NCBI GenBank assembly: GCA_034189865.1
Contig: JAXHTV010000025.1
Location: forward strand, 1 to 36,929
Direction: 5' to 3'
DNA from: Pseudomonadota bacterium
GTDB lineage: Bacteria; Pseudomonadota; Gammaproteobacteria; UBA5335
Length of the DNA stretch: 36,929 nucleotides
The stretch's first letter is position 1. Each line of letters opens with the position of its first letter. Under the pieces are notes generated by a model that was given only the letters and a program-made list of their open reading frames with translations, searched no databases and was not told the origin of the DNA. Shown here piece by piece: positions 16,685 through 25,618 of this stretch. Made by a program: the position numbers and the translations under genes.

Positions 16685-18310
16685 TTACTCACTATCCCAT
16701 CGCCAGTCTTTGAAACCCTGCCGCAATGCCAGTTTATTGAACTTGCCTGTCGAGGTGCGTGGAATCTCTGATTCAAACACATAGCCCTCGGGGCACATCC
16801 ATTTTGGGAGCTTCGACTGCAAGAACTCAGACAATTGCTTACGGGTGAGTTCCGATTGCGCTTTTCTGACAACCACGGCCAAGGGCCTTTCGCCCCACTT
16901 GGGATGGGCTACGGCGATGACAGCCGCTTCGGCAACTTCCGGATGCCCCATGATCGCGTTCTCGAGCTCCACTGAACTGATCCACTCCCCACCCGACTTG
17001 ATCAGGTCCTTTGTGCGATCCGTAATTTTGATATACCCGTCGGGATCCACCACGGCTACATCACCGGTTCGAAGCCAACCGTCCGCGGCGAACTTATCTG
17101 ATGCCGCATCCTTGTCCAATCGATAGTAGGCGCCCGTAATCCAAGGCCCTCGGACTTGAATCTCACCCACCGCCTTACCATCCCAAGCTTGCGCTTGGTC
17201 CCGCTCGTCCGTGATCCTAAGATCAACAAAGGGGCATGGCAGACCCTGCATGGCTCGATAGGCATATCGTTCGTCATCCGACTGGCTGGCTTGAGCCGGC
17301 TTAAGCCGCGAGATCGCGGCTAGTGGTGATGTCTCGGTCATCCCCCAACCCTGAATGACGTTGAGTCCGAAGCGGTCGAACCTGCGAATCATGGATTCGG
17401 GAACCGCGGAACCGCCAACGACCATGCGCATGTTGGCGAGCTTCCATCGATCGGGGTTGGCATCGAGCGCTTGCAAAATCCCCATCCAGATCGTTGGCAC
17501 ACCGGCGGTTAAAGTCACTTTTTCGGATTCGTACAAATTCAGAAGACTTTCCGCATCCAAGTGAGGTCCCGGGAAGACCAGTTGACTCCCCACCATGGTG
17601 CAAGAGTACGGAAAACCCCAGGCATTGGCGTGAAACATCGGCACCACGGGCACCGCCACATCATTAAAGGAGATTCCCACCGAATCGGGCAAAGCCGAAG
17701 CCAAACTGTGGAGTACCGTAGAGCGGTGGGAATAGACCACCCCCTTGGGGCGCCCGGTGGTCCCGGAGGTGTAACACATGCCACAGGGGTCATTCTCGTC
17801 TTTCTCAGGATAAACAAAATCACCGCGCGCTTGAGCAAGGATCCCCTCATAGTCTTCGAACGGCTCGGGTACGGGCTTGCCCGTTAACGGCACAACCCAA
17901 ATGTGCTTAAAGTGGACTTTGTCCTCGATTCGCGCCAACAAGGGCAGCAGAACGTCATCGACAATCAGGATCTGATCTTCGGCGTGATCCACGATGTAAG
18001 CCAAATCATCCGGCGCCAAACGCAAATTCAAGGTGTGTAGCACCGCACCCGCCGCCGGAACACCGAAATAGGCCTCCAAATGCGCGTAGTGGTTCCACAT
18101 CAAGGTGGCGACCCGATCCCCCGGCCGGATTCCCGAGCGAATCAGCATCTCCGCCAGCGCCTTGGCCCGCTGATGAAAATCACCGTACGTATGTCGGTGC
18201 AGGCGCTTGTCCGGCATATTCGAAACGATCTGGACGTCGGAGAAAAACGTCCCCGCCCGCTCAAGGATATGATCCAGTGTAAGCGGATAGTTCATCATGG
18301 TCGATTGCAT
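16685..18310 (-). CDS. AMP-forming acyl-CoA synthetase (medium/long-chain, AlkK-like)
   Basis: This is a 541-residue ANL-superfamily ligase that activates fatty acids to acyl-CoA by way of acyl-AMP. The P-loop YTSGTTGRPKG and following HRS are at about 177-191, the A5 motif is GWGMTETSP, and the hinge region is WLRTGDVAVVDPDGYIKITDR (Asp of TGD). The C-terminal catalytic Lys is in RTSTGKFNK. PMFHANAWGFPY and the overall length resemble the AlkK-type medium-chain ligases. The ATG at 18310 (MQSTMMNYPLTL) is chosen over longer options because AGGA lies about 8 bases upstream. Small GC hairpins follow the stop but no clear terminator. It sits third after MAPEG and quinone oxidoreductase genes. 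Confidence 0.92.
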   Translation of the reverse strand: MQSTMMNYPLTLDHILERAGTFFSDVQIVSNMPDKRLHRHTYGDFHQRAKALAEMLIRSGIRPGDRVATLMWNHYAHLEAYFGVPAAGAVLHTLNLRLAPDDLAYIVDHAEDQILIVDDVLLPLLARIEDKVHFKHIWVVPLTGKPVPEPFEDYEGILAQARGDFVYPEKDENDPCGMCYTSGTTGRPKGVVYSHRSTVLHSLASALPDSVGISFNDVAVPVVPMFHANAWGFPYSCTMVGSQLVFPGPHLDAESLLNLYESEKVTLTAGVPTIWMGILQALDANPDRWKLANMRMVVGGSAVPESMIRRFDRFGLNVIQGWGMTETSPLAAISRLKPAQASQSDDERYAYRAMQGLPCPFVDLRITDERDQAQAWDGKAVGEIQVRGPWITGAYYRLDKDAASDKFAADGWLRTGDVAVVDPDGYIKITDRTKDLIKSGGEWISSVELENAIMGHPEVAEAAVIAVAHPKWGERPLAVVVRKAQSELTRKQLSEFLQSKLPKWMCPEGYVFESEIPRTSTGKFNKLALRQGFKDWRWDSE

Positions 18311-18449
18311 ATCGTTTCCTACTGCCCTCCGCCATTGGGGGGGCGGCAAATAAAGCCAAACCGTCATTTTTCGACTGACCGGGAAACCCGCTGACGCCCC
18401 AACCCGTGATCTGCACCTGCCGGCAAGAAACCGCTGGCCAAGCCCGGCG

Positions 18450-19430
18450 TCAGGACAGGCTCAGAACGATTTTCCCAAAATGCCGACCGGATTCCATGCG
18501 CTCGTGAGCAGCGGTCGCATCGGACCAATCGTAGACATCATCCAAAACCGGCCAAATAATCTTGGTATCAAACAATGGCAGTATGTGTCGCTCGAATCGT
18601 CGCACCAGATCGATTCTTCGCTCCAAGGGTAGACTGCGCATCGTCATTCCCTGAACGCTTAAACGTCGCATAAGCGCGGTCGCCAGATCAAACCGGCCGT
18701 CGGTGCCGGCCAGCATACCGACCAGGACCAAACGGCCCTCGTCACGCAAACAGTGCAAGTTGTCTTGTAAATGGCCGCCACCGAGGAGATCTAACACCAC
18801 CTCCACGCCGAAGGCCGCGGATGCACGCACCCGCTTGACCAAAGAGCCCTCGCCGTCGACACATCCGTAACTAAGGCCCAGTTTTTCGAGACGCGCAAGG
18901 CGCGACGAGGACCGACTGGTCCCAATGACCACCGCCCCGGACCAATGTGCCAGCTGACAGGCGGCAATACCAACCGAAGATGTCGCAGCGCGGATCAAAC
19001 ACGAATCGCCGGCCGTTAGCCCACCGAGATCAAACAAAGCTCGGTAGGCGGTGAGAAAAGCCTCCGGTATCGCCGCGGCTTCTGAGTACGAAGCAGAATC
19101 CGGTATGGCCAGCGTCTCCCGCTCGTTGACGACCAGGTACTGCGCATAGGCGCCGCCCGCCACCAGCCCCATGACCCGATCACCCGGCCGCCGCAACGAG
19201 GTATGTGCGCCCGCCTTCTCCACGATCCCGGCATACTCCAAGCCTGGCAACATGGGATCGAAACCGGCCGGCGGCGGATACAAACCCCGACGTTGTAATA
19301 GATCGGCCCGATTGACGCCCGCCGCGTGAACCCGAATCAGCAGGTCGTTCGGGCCCATTGCCGGTGGCGGGATGTCCGCTTCGGCAAACGCCTCGGGTCC
19401 GCCGAAACGAGTGATCCGGATAACGCGCAT
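18450..19430 (-). CDS. NAD(P)H:quinone oxidoreductase, zinc-free MDR family
   Basis: The 326-residue medium-chain dehydrogenase/reductase starts at MRVIRITRFGGPEAF, the usual quinone-reductase N-terminus. Motifs include HAAGVNRADLLQRRGLYPPP, PGLEYAGIVEKAG, AQYLVVNERETLAIPD and the substrate-loop EAFLTAYRALFDLG. The nucleotide-binding loop reads AATSSVGIAACQLA instead of the more common AGGVG form. No structural zinc cysteines are seen. The resemblance is closest to TP53I3/QOR-type enzymes that reduce quinones using NADPH. It begins 20 bases after the MAPEG stop, so the two are probably co-transcribed. Confidence 0.9.
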   Translation of the reverse strand: MRVIRITRFGGPEAFAEADIPPPAMGPNDLLIRVHAAGVNRADLLQRRGLYPPPAGFDPMLPGLEYAGIVEKAGAHTSLRRPGDRVMGLVAGGAYAQYLVVNERETLAIPDSASYSEAAAIPEAFLTAYRALFDLGGLTAGDSCLIRAATSSVGIAACQLAHWSGAVVIGTSRSSSRLARLEKLGLSYGCVDGEGSLVKRVRASAAFGVEVVLDLLGGGHLQDNLHCLRDEGRLVLVGMLAGTDGRFDLATALMRRLSVQGMTMRSLPLERRIDLVRRFERHILPLFDTKIIWPVLDDVYDWSDATAAHERMESGRHFGKIVLSLS

Positions 19431-19450
19431 CAGACAATCGGGTAGCGGGT

Positions 19451-19849
19451 CTAGAATGCTGCTAACAATTCGAATGCCACGATCAGTTGAGCGGCAAATC
19501 CGGCAAAAAAAGCCAGCGTACGGGCGATCGGGACACCCAGGGTATAGACGAGGTAATGAACCAGGCGAGCCCAAAAATACAAACAGCCAGCGAATGCCGT
19601 CATGGCGGTAGACACACCCGCCGCCTGGGCACATAGCACCAGGACACCAAAGACCACCAGATTCTCGACGGCGTTGGCATGAGCCTTCATGGCTCGCTGC
19701 GCCCAATCGGATTCCGGTAAATCACCCTGCCGCGGGTTGCTCATCGCGCCAAACAGCCCACGAATGGAAATCCGATTCAAAACGTAGGGCAAGAAAAAAA
19801 GCGCCGTCATCGTCGCAGTCAAAGCAAGCCAATACAACTCGGCCGACAT
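19451..19849 (-). CDS. MAPEG-family membrane protein
   Basis: The 132-residue protein has four membrane helices, at about 5-25, 60-80, 83-105 and 110-130. It carries the MAPEG signature pattern KAHANAVENLVVFGVLVL. The eukaryotic family holds glutathione transferase/peroxidase enzymes; bacterial short members are mostly uncharacterised. The start is strongly supported by AGGAGG six bases before the ATG. Together with the downstream quinone oxidoreductase it may serve detoxification of lipid-derived electrophiles; that role is inferred. Confidence 0.88.
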   Translation of the reverse strand: MSAELYWLALTATMTALFFLPYVLNRISIRGLFGAMSNPRQGDLPESDWAQRAMKAHANAVENLVVFGVLVLCAQAAGVSTAMTAFAGCLYFWARLVHYLVYTLGVPIARTLAFFAGFAAQLIVAFELLAAF

Positions 19850-19878
19850 AAACTCCTCCTAAGTCCCAGATGACCTTT

Positions 19879-19884
19879 AGTATA
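19879..19884 (-). promoter_or_regulatory. Candidate -10 for the MAPEG operon
   Basis: TATACT (5 of 6) lies about 30 bases before the MAPEG start in a locally A/T-rich stretch. No well-spaced -35 is present, so support is limited. Confidence 0.28.
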
Positions 19885-20075
19885 AATCACGTACCTCGAC
19901 GGTTTAGCAACACCGCGTAGCGGCCAAGAACATACCCTTCCCACCACCGTCAAAGCAACTGCTTCAAGGTCGTTCCGTACCGTCACCCACAAAGTATCCA
20001 CCAGCACCGAGTGGCTTCGGATTTTCCCGCGACAATCGCGGTTAAAGCAACGATAAACCCGTCCCATCCGCCCAT

Positions 20076-20109
20076 AAAAAAGGCCACTGGCTGACACCAG
20101 CGGCCTTTT
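20076..20109 (-). terminator. Rho-independent terminator of etfBA
   Basis: On the minus strand a 13-base arm (20109-20097) pairs with 20090-20078 with a single mismatch around a 6-base loop, and six U residues follow (20081-20076). It begins about 40 bases after the etfA stop. Confidence 0.9.
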
Positions 20110-20150
20110 CCAAACCGGTCCGTCCGTCCGACTAGACCAATCGATTTCTA

Positions 20151-21098
20151 CTAAACGAGGTTTTCCAGTTCGGGCAGAATCTGGAACAAATCGCCGACCA
20201 GACCCAAATCAGCCACCTCGAAAATCGGGGCTTCTTCGTCTTTGTTAATGGCGACGATCGTACCGGCGTCCTTGATCCCAGCCAGATGCTGAATCGCACC
20301 GGAGATCCCGACGGCAAAGTACAACTCAGGCGCAATGATTTTACCGGTCTGGCCAACTTGCAGATCATTGGGAACGAAACCAGAGTCCACAGCCGCTCGC
20401 GAAGCGCCCACCCCAGCGCCGATCTTGTCGGCAAAGCTGTAAATCACCTTGAAGTTTTCCTCACTGCCGACACCGCGGCCACCGGAAACGACTTTCGGCG
20501 CCACTTGCAGGTCGGGGCGATCACTCTTACTCGTCTCCTGCGAGACGAAACGGGTGTGGGTCGGCAGCTCCACATTCAAATCAGCCGACTCTACCGCAGC
20601 GGAATTCCCGTTTTCTACGGCCTTGAACGACGCGCAGCGCACGGTTGCACACAGCGTCTGGCCTGCGGGCGCCTCCACCGTCACGATCGCGTTACCGGCG
20701 TAAGTCGGACGCTGGAAGGTGTACTCGGCTTCGACCTTCATGATATCGGTCACTTGAGTCACGCCGATGGTCGCCGCCACACGTGGCATGACATCCTTAC
20801 CGAAGGTGCTGCTGGTCGCCAGCACGTGGCTGTAACCACCCTGCTCAACCAACGCCAGCACCTGGGGAGCCACGACGGCTGCCAGCGGATGCTCATTAGC
20901 CGCATTGGCAACGGTGATTACTTTGCTCACGCCCTGAAGGCCTGCGGCTTCACCCGCAACCGCGCCCATATCACCCGCGCCGAACAGCGCGACATCCACC
21001 GTCTCGGCGTTAAATTGGCTGGCACACGCGACCACCTTGGCCACATTCGCGCTCAAAACGCCGTTGGCGAATTCTCCGATTACCAGTACCTTGCTCAT
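20151..21098 (-). CDS. etfA: Electron transfer flavoprotein alpha subunit
   Basis: The 315-residue protein has the C-terminal FAD-binding domain of ETF alpha, with [51 protein letters not shown] (split) and [17 protein letters not shown]. With EtfB it accepts electrons from acyl-CoA dehydrogenases and passes them to ETF:quinone oxidoreductase. The start overlaps the etfB stop by one base (TGATG), implying translational coupling. A terminator follows. The sequence is of the standard aerobic type, without bifurcating-ETF features. Confidence 0.96.
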   Translation of the reverse strand: MSKVLVIGEFANGVLSANVAKVVACASQFNAETVDVALFGAGDMGAVAGEAAGLQGVSKVITVANAANEHPLAAVVAPQVLALVEQGGYSHVLATSSTFGKDVMPRVAATIGVTQVTDIMKVEAEYTFQRPTYAGNAIVTVEAPAGQTLCATVRCASFKAVENGNSAAVESADLNVELPTHTRFVSQETSKSDRPDLQVAPKVVSGGRGVGSEENFKVIYSFADKIGAGVGASRAAVDSGFVPNDLQVGQTGKIIAPELYFAVGISGAIQHLAGIKDAGTIVAINKDEEAPIFEVADLGLVGDLFQILPELENLV

Positions 21099-21844
21099 CA
21101 GAGTAGCCCCCTGTCTTTCAATTCCTTGACCAGATCTTCTGCACTGGCGACCTTATGTCCGCCCTGACGCGGCGCCGGCGGTTCCGTCTTCAATACCTTC
21201 AGCGCAGGTGCCGACTCGACACCCAAATCGCCCATGCCGGTAGTTTCCAGGGGCTTTTTCTTGGCTTTCATGATATCGGGCAGTTTGACGTACCGCGGCT
21301 CATTCAAGCGCAGATCTGCACTAATAACGGCGGGAAGATCGACTTCGATGGTTTCCAGCCCGGCATCGACTTCGCGCGTGACCCGGGCGGTGCCGCCGTC
21401 CACTTTGATCTCCGAGGCGTAAGCAGCATGAGGACGGTTCATCAGCGCGCCAATCATCTGCGCCGTTTGGCCCGCGTCATTATCAATGGCCTGTTTCCCG
21501 ACCAGAATCAGCTCGGCGCCTTCCTTCTCTGCCAACTTAGCGAATACGCGCGCGACGGTCAGCGGCTCCACCGTGTCGTCCGCTTCGACCAGAACGGCCC
21601 GATCAGCGCCCATCGCCAACGCGGTACGCAATTGTTCCTGCGCGGCGGACGGCCCGATGGAAACAGCAATGACTTCGGTTGCTGTTCCGGCCTCTTTCAG
21701 CCGCAGTGCTTCTTCGACGGCGATCTCGTCGAAGGGGTTCACACTCATCTTGACCCCGTCCAGCGCGACCCCTGAACCGTCCGGCTTGACCTGTACGCGC
21801 ACGTTGTAATCAACGACACGCTTGACACCGACCAATATCTTCAT
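21098..21844 (-). CDS. etfB: Electron transfer flavoprotein beta subunit
   Basis: The protein is 248 residues when started at the ATG at 21844 ([14 protein letters not shown]), the conserved ETF-beta N-terminus. A TTG 15 bases upstream is less likely; GGAG lies 9 bases before the ATG. Family motifs are [20 protein letters not shown], the AMP/nucleotide region [20 protein letters not shown] (about 120-140) and the C-terminal [12 protein letters not shown]. It forms a heterodimer with EtfA. The nearby acyl-CoA dehydrogenase is a natural electron donor. Confidence 0.96.
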   Translation of the reverse strand: MKILVGVKRVVDYNVRVQVKPDGSGVALDGVKMSVNPFDEIAVEEALRLKEAGTATEVIAVSIGPSAAQEQLRTALAMGADRAVLVEADDTVEPLTVARVFAKLAEKEGAELILVGKQAIDNDAGQTAQMIGALMNRPHAAYASEIKVDGGTARVTREVDAGLETIEVDLPAVISADLRLNEPRYVKLPDIMKAKKKPLETTGMGDLGVESAPALKVLKTEPPAPRQGGHKVASAEDLVKELKDRGLL

Positions 21845-22172
21845 GACTTTAAGCTCCAAGTCCCTTCAACGATGAAGTCTGTGGGGCGTGTCGAATCACC
21901 CCGCCCGGGCGGCTTCGTTTTGCCCCGTCAGCCTCCGCGCAGCGTTAGATCACGCCGCGGACTCCCTACTGTAAAACCTGCCATCGATCTCACCACGCGG
22001 CCGCGTAACGGCCACATGATTCGAAACGGTCATTAGAACGCTCCGAAAGCGTGTTACGAGGCCCGAGCGACAGGCGATCCAACGCGCTTCCGCGTGGAAG
22101 CGGATGCGCACAAAGACGCGCAATTTAACACAAAATGGGCGCTTTTTCCCAGTCCTGAGATCACGGCAATAG
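21845..22172. other. 328-bp intergenic region between the acyl-CoA dehydrogenase and etfB
   Basis: No credible gene. A perfect 7-bp stem hairpin with a 4-base loop lies at 22085-22102 but lacks a U tail in either direction. The etfBA promoter should be here, but no clear hexamer pair was identified. Confidence 0.5.
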
Positions 22173-23939
22173 TCAGGGTGAAAACATGGCTCTCTCGACC
22201 TTAGCCAACACCGCCTTTCCTTGCGAAACTGATGCTCGCCACCCATCCGCCAACGGCAGCAAATGCCGAACGAAAAACTCCGCCGTAAGACACTTGCCTT
22301 GGTGGTAAACAGAATCGGCCGCCGGTCCCGACTCCACGGCACGCCCCCAATACCAAGCGAGACCGACAAAAGCCAACCAGCGAAGATAATCCGAGGCAAC
22401 CGCCGCCCCCCAATCCGGGTCGGCTTCCGTTCGCCTTTGCAGCTCGGCGGTGGCGCGTTGCAAGGGCGGCAGATGTATTTTCAAAGCCTCGACGATGAGT
22501 GCCGACTCAGGTGGATGAGAACCGGCGAGCCACGACTCGATGCGGGCAAACAAACGACTCGGTAGCCGTCCCTGTTTGATTCGCAGTTTGCGCCCCACCA
22601 AGTCCAGCGCCTGGATTCCGTTGGTTCCCTCGTACAGACAAGTGATTTTGGCGTCGCGCAGATACTGCTCCATACCGTGGTCGCGTATATAGCCATGGCC
22701 ACCGTAAACCTGAATGCCAAGCGACGTCACGTCCATCGCCGCGTCGGTAAAAAAAGCTTTGCAAACCGGCGTCATGAGGTCGACAAAATCGGCGGCCGAT
22801 TCCCGCTCCGCCTCGGATTCCCCCGCCGCGGCAATATCCGCCTGCATGGCGACATCGTAAGACATCAGTCGAATTCCTTCGGTGAAAGCCTTCATTGTCA
22901 TCAGCATGCGGCGCACATCGGGATGATCGATGATCGGTACCGTCTCCTGGGTGCGATCGCCTTTATGACGACGACCTTGATGGCGCTCCAGGGCATACGC
23001 GACCGCGTTTTGGGTCGCCGCCTCAGCCAGCCCCAACCCTTGCTGCCCGACGGCCAACCGGGCCCGATTCATCATGGTGAACATGAGTTTAAGCCCCTGG
23101 TTGGGCTCGCCCACCAGCCAACCCTCCGCACCGTCGAACCCCATCACACAGGTCGACGCGCCATGAATACCCATTTTTTCTTCCAAACCCTCGCAGTACA
23201 CCGCATTTCGATCGCCAAGGCGCCTATCGGCTCCCGAAAGAAACTTCGGCACCAAAAACAGGCTGATCCCACCCACACCCGGCGGGCTATCGGGCAATCG
23301 CGCGAGCACCAAGTGGATAATATTCTCCGCGAGATCGTGTTCTCCTCCGGTAATAAAAATCTTTCTCCCATGGAGCCGATAACGGCCTCCGTCTGCAACC
23401 GCGCGAGTTCGAATTCTCGCCAAATCACTCCCGGCTTCAGGTTCCGTGAGGCACATTGTCCCGGTCCACGCGCCCGAGACCAACCGGTCGAGATAGACTG
23501 CCTGCAGCTCCGAACTGCCGTGGTTTTGCAATACGTCGCACGCACTGTCGGTCAGCATGGGATAGAGCGCGAAGGCTGCACAGGCACCGCTCAACATCTC
23601 CATCACCGCTTGCGACAACACGAACGGCAGGCCCTGGCCGCCGTGATCGACGCCATGAGACAAACCGGGCCAGCCCCCTTCCACAAAACGCGCGTAGGCC
23701 GAGGGGTACCCCGCCGGTGTCGCGACCTCACCATCCCGAAATTGGCAACCTTGCTTGTCGCCTGTGGCATTGATGGGCGCGATTTCTTCCTCAATCAACC
23801 GAGCCGCCTCAGCCAGAACGGTGGTCACCGTATCCGGGGTCAGATCTTGAAAAGCCGATAATGAACCGAGGCTCGACACCTGCAAAACATCGTTCAGCGC
23901 GAAATTCAGCTCGCGAAGAGGCACTTGATAATTGGCCAT
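22173..23939 (-). CDS. Acyl-CoA dehydrogenase, DmdC/long C-terminal-extension type
   Basis: The 588-residue FAD enzyme is clearly longer than classical 380-residue acyl-CoA dehydrogenases. The N-terminal MANYQVPLRELNFALNDVL pattern is typical of the family annotated as 3-methylmercaptopropionyl-CoA dehydrogenase or AcdA-like long acyl-CoA dehydrogenases. Flavin and substrate motifs are TGTMCLTEPEAGSDLA, KIFITGGEHDL, VYGGHGYIRDHGMEQYLRDAKI and LYEGTNGIQALDL, the last carrying the presumed catalytic Glu. It introduces the 2,3 double bond into acyl-CoA and feeds ETF. The ATG at 23939 has GGAG seven bases upstream, better than the GTG at 23951. True substrate (fatty acyl or methylmercaptopropionyl) is undetermined. 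Confidence 0.9.
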   Translation of the reverse strand: MANYQVPLRELNFALNDVLQVSSLGSLSAFQDLTPDTVTTVLAEAARLIEEEIAPINATGDKQGCQFRDGEVATPAGYPSAYARFVEGGWPGLSHGVDHGGQGLPFVLSQAVMEMLSGACAAFALYPMLTDSACDVLQNHGSSELQAVYLDRLVSGAWTGTMCLTEPEAGSDLARIRTRAVADGGRYRLHGRKIFITGGEHDLAENIIHLVLARLPDSPPGVGGISLFLVPKFLSGADRRLGDRNAVYCEGLEEKMGIHGASTCVMGFDGAEGWLVGEPNQGLKLMFTMMNRARLAVGQQGLGLAEAATQNAVAYALERHQGRRHKGDRTQETVPIIDHPDVRRMLMTMKAFTEGIRLMSYDVAMQADIAAAGESEAERESAADFVDLMTPVCKAFFTDAAMDVTSLGIQVYGGHGYIRDHGMEQYLRDAKITCLYEGTNGIQALDLVGRKLRIKQGRLPSRLFARIESWLAGSHPPESALIVEALKIHLPPLQRATAELQRRTEADPDWGAAVASDYLRWLAFVGLAWYWGRAVESGPAADSVYHQGKCLTAEFFVRHLLPLADGWRASVSQGKAVLAKVERAMFSP

Positions 23940-24000
23940 ATTTATCTCCACAGCACGCGTCGTTTGGAGTACGACTTGTTACCCGTTCGCGTGGTTACCC

Positions 24001-24045
24001 CCCAAAAAAAAGGGTCCAGAGACAGCGTACCGTCCCTGGACCCTT
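24001..24045 (-). terminator. Rho-independent terminator of the thiolase gene
   Basis: On the minus strand a 14-bp stem with one mismatch (24045-24032 with 24023-24010) and an 8-base loop precede eight U residues. It lies between thiolase and the acyl-CoA dehydrogenase, so the latter needs its own promoter or read-through. Confidence 0.92.
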
Positions 24046-24098
24046 GATGCTGCATGTCACCAAAAGCGCGTGCAGCTTGCTCTGCCGAAGCGGGTGAA

Positions 24099-25280
24099 CT
24101 ACACCACTTCGAACAGACCGGCGGCGCCCATGCCACCGGCAATACACATGGTCACGACCACGAACTTGGCGTTGCGGCGCTTACCTTCCAACAACGCCGC
24201 ACCCACCATACGCGCACCGGACATGCCGTAAGGATGACCGATAGCGATTGCACCACCGTTCACATTGCATTTCTCGAGCGGAATGCCCAACTCGTTGATG
24301 CAGTAAACAGACTGGACGGCAAAAGCTTCGTTCAGCTCCCACAAGTCGATGTCGTCCATGCTCAGACCATTGCGCTCGAGCAGACGGGGTACGGCGTAAA
24401 TGGGCCCGATACCCATAATGTCCGGCTCGCAGCCGGCGGTGGCGAAGCCGCGAAAAATGCCGAGCGGCTCGACATTTTTCTTTTCGGCGTAGTCGCTGTT
24501 CATGATGACCACCGCGGCGGCACCGTCAGACAACTGACTGGCGTTACCGGCGGTCACCGTGCCTTTGGGTCCAGAAACGGGATTCAAAGACTGCAGCTTT
24601 TCCAGCGTGGTTTCGGGACGATTGCCCTCGTCACGCTCAAGGGTAACTTCCCGCTTCTCGGTCTTACCGGTTTCTTTGTCGGTGACCAGCATGGTGGTGG
24701 TCAAGGGGACAATCTCTTCGCCCAAACGGCCCGAGCTTTGTGCTTCGGCCGTTCGTTGCTGGCTGACAAGCGCGAACTCATCCGACTGCTCGCGGGTGAC
24801 GCCAAAGCGCTTGGCGATGTTCTCAGCCGTAGGGATCATCGGCATCATGATACCGGGCTTCATCTTCATCACGCCCGGCTCCATGGCGTGTTTCATATTG
24901 AGGTTGTTCTGCACCAAGCTGATGGACTCGACGCCCGCACCGATGGCGACCGGAACTTTGTCGACAATGCAACGCTGGGCGGCATGAGCAACGGCGGAAA
25001 GACCGGATCCGCAGAAGCGAGCCAAAGTGGCACCGGTGGATTCAACCGGCAGGCCGCCGCGGATGGCCGCCATGCGACCGATGTTGTTACCGGTAGCACC
25101 TTCCGGCAGGCCGCAGCCCATGATGACTTCTTCAACTTCGGCCGGATCGATGCCGGCACGCTTCACGGCGTGCTCGATCACGTGCCCACCCATCACGGCG
25201 CCGTGGGTGTTGTTCAAAGAGCCCTTGAAGGCTTTGCCGATACCCGTGCGGGCGGTGGATACAATTACTGCGTCTGCCAT
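24099..25280 (-). CDS. Thiolase (acetyl-CoA C-acyltransferase)
   Basis: The 393-residue enzyme has the nucleophile Cys90 in [11 protein letters not shown], the His of [17 protein letters not shown] and the second Cys in [13 protein letters not shown]; all catalytic positions are present. It cleaves 3-ketoacyl-CoA with CoA in beta-oxidation, or condenses acetyl-CoA in reverse. NEAFAVQSV is also conserved. AGGAG lies nine bases before the ATG, and a strong terminator follows. The adjoining dehydrogenase, ETF and ligases support a degradative role. FadA-like or AtoB-like specificity cannot be decided by eye. Confidence 0.94.
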   Translation of the reverse strand: MADAVIVSTARTGIGKAFKGSLNNTHGAVMGGHVIEHAVKRAGIDPAEVEEVIMGCGLPEGATGNNIGRMAAIRGGLPVESTGATLARFCGSGLSAVAHAAQRCIVDKVPVAIGAGVESISLVQNNLNMKHAMEPGVMKMKPGIMMPMIPTAENIAKRFGVTREQSDEFALVSQQRTAEAQSSGRLGEEIVPLTTTMLVTDKETGKTEKREVTLERDEGNRPETTLEKLQSLNPVSGPKGTVTAGNASQLSDGAAAVVIMNSDYAEKKNVEPLGIFRGFATAGCEPDIMGIGPIYAVPRLLERNGLSMDDIDLWELNEAFAVQSVYCINELGIPLEKCNVNGGAIAIGHPYGMSGARMVGAALLEGKRRNAKFVVVTMCIAGGMGAAGLFEVV

Positions 25281-25618
25281 TAACTTAAACTCCTGTAATG
25301 GATTATCCCGTCATTGGATAACTATAGGTCGCCCCTTAGCGCCTGTTGCGGCCCAGCGTCGAGTCACGCCTTGGAGCATCCAACTTGGAACCTGGCGAAC
25401 TGGACGAGGTGGATCGGCTTGCGTTGCCATGAAAACCACATCGCGAACCGGCGTCGTAACCCCGCTGGGAGGAGATGCCGGAAACGGGAACACTGACCAT
25501 GGGAACCGACATTGGGCCCGGCCGCGTCCCGCGACCCGTAACGGTACACTGACCCGCCAGGGATATCTAGAGGCTCGTACTATTCCGCCGGAAAACCCAT
25601 TGCGCGAATCCAAAGCCA
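25281..25618. other. 338-bp intergenic region between acyl-CoA ligase and thiolase
   Basis: No credible gene; open frames here show no recognisable pattern. The thiolase promoter is expected in 25300-25400, where A/T-rich hexamers such as TATAGT (minus strand, around 25321-25326) occur without a clear -35. Confidence 0.45.

Noticed and set aside
20286-21775. Plus-strand open frames antisense to etfA and etfB
   Set aside because: Mirror frames of strongly conserved genes, His/Arg-rich, no motifs.
21950-22399. 149-codon minus-strand frame downstream of the acyl-CoA dehydrogenase core
   Set aside because: It overlaps the 3' end of the dehydrogenase in another frame and is Arg/Cys/Trp-rich, as expected for a frame-shifted shadow.
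22677-23861. 394-codon open frame antisense to the acyl-CoA dehydrogenase
   Set aside because: Rich in His/Arg/Gln with no recognisable domain; the opposite strand encodes an intact enzyme.
24054-25283. 409-codon open frame antisense to the thiolase, nearly the same length
   Set aside because: Its His/Asp/Gly/Thr-rich composition and exact mirror of the thiolase indicate a codon-bias shadow; the opposite strand is an intact enzyme with all active-site residues.
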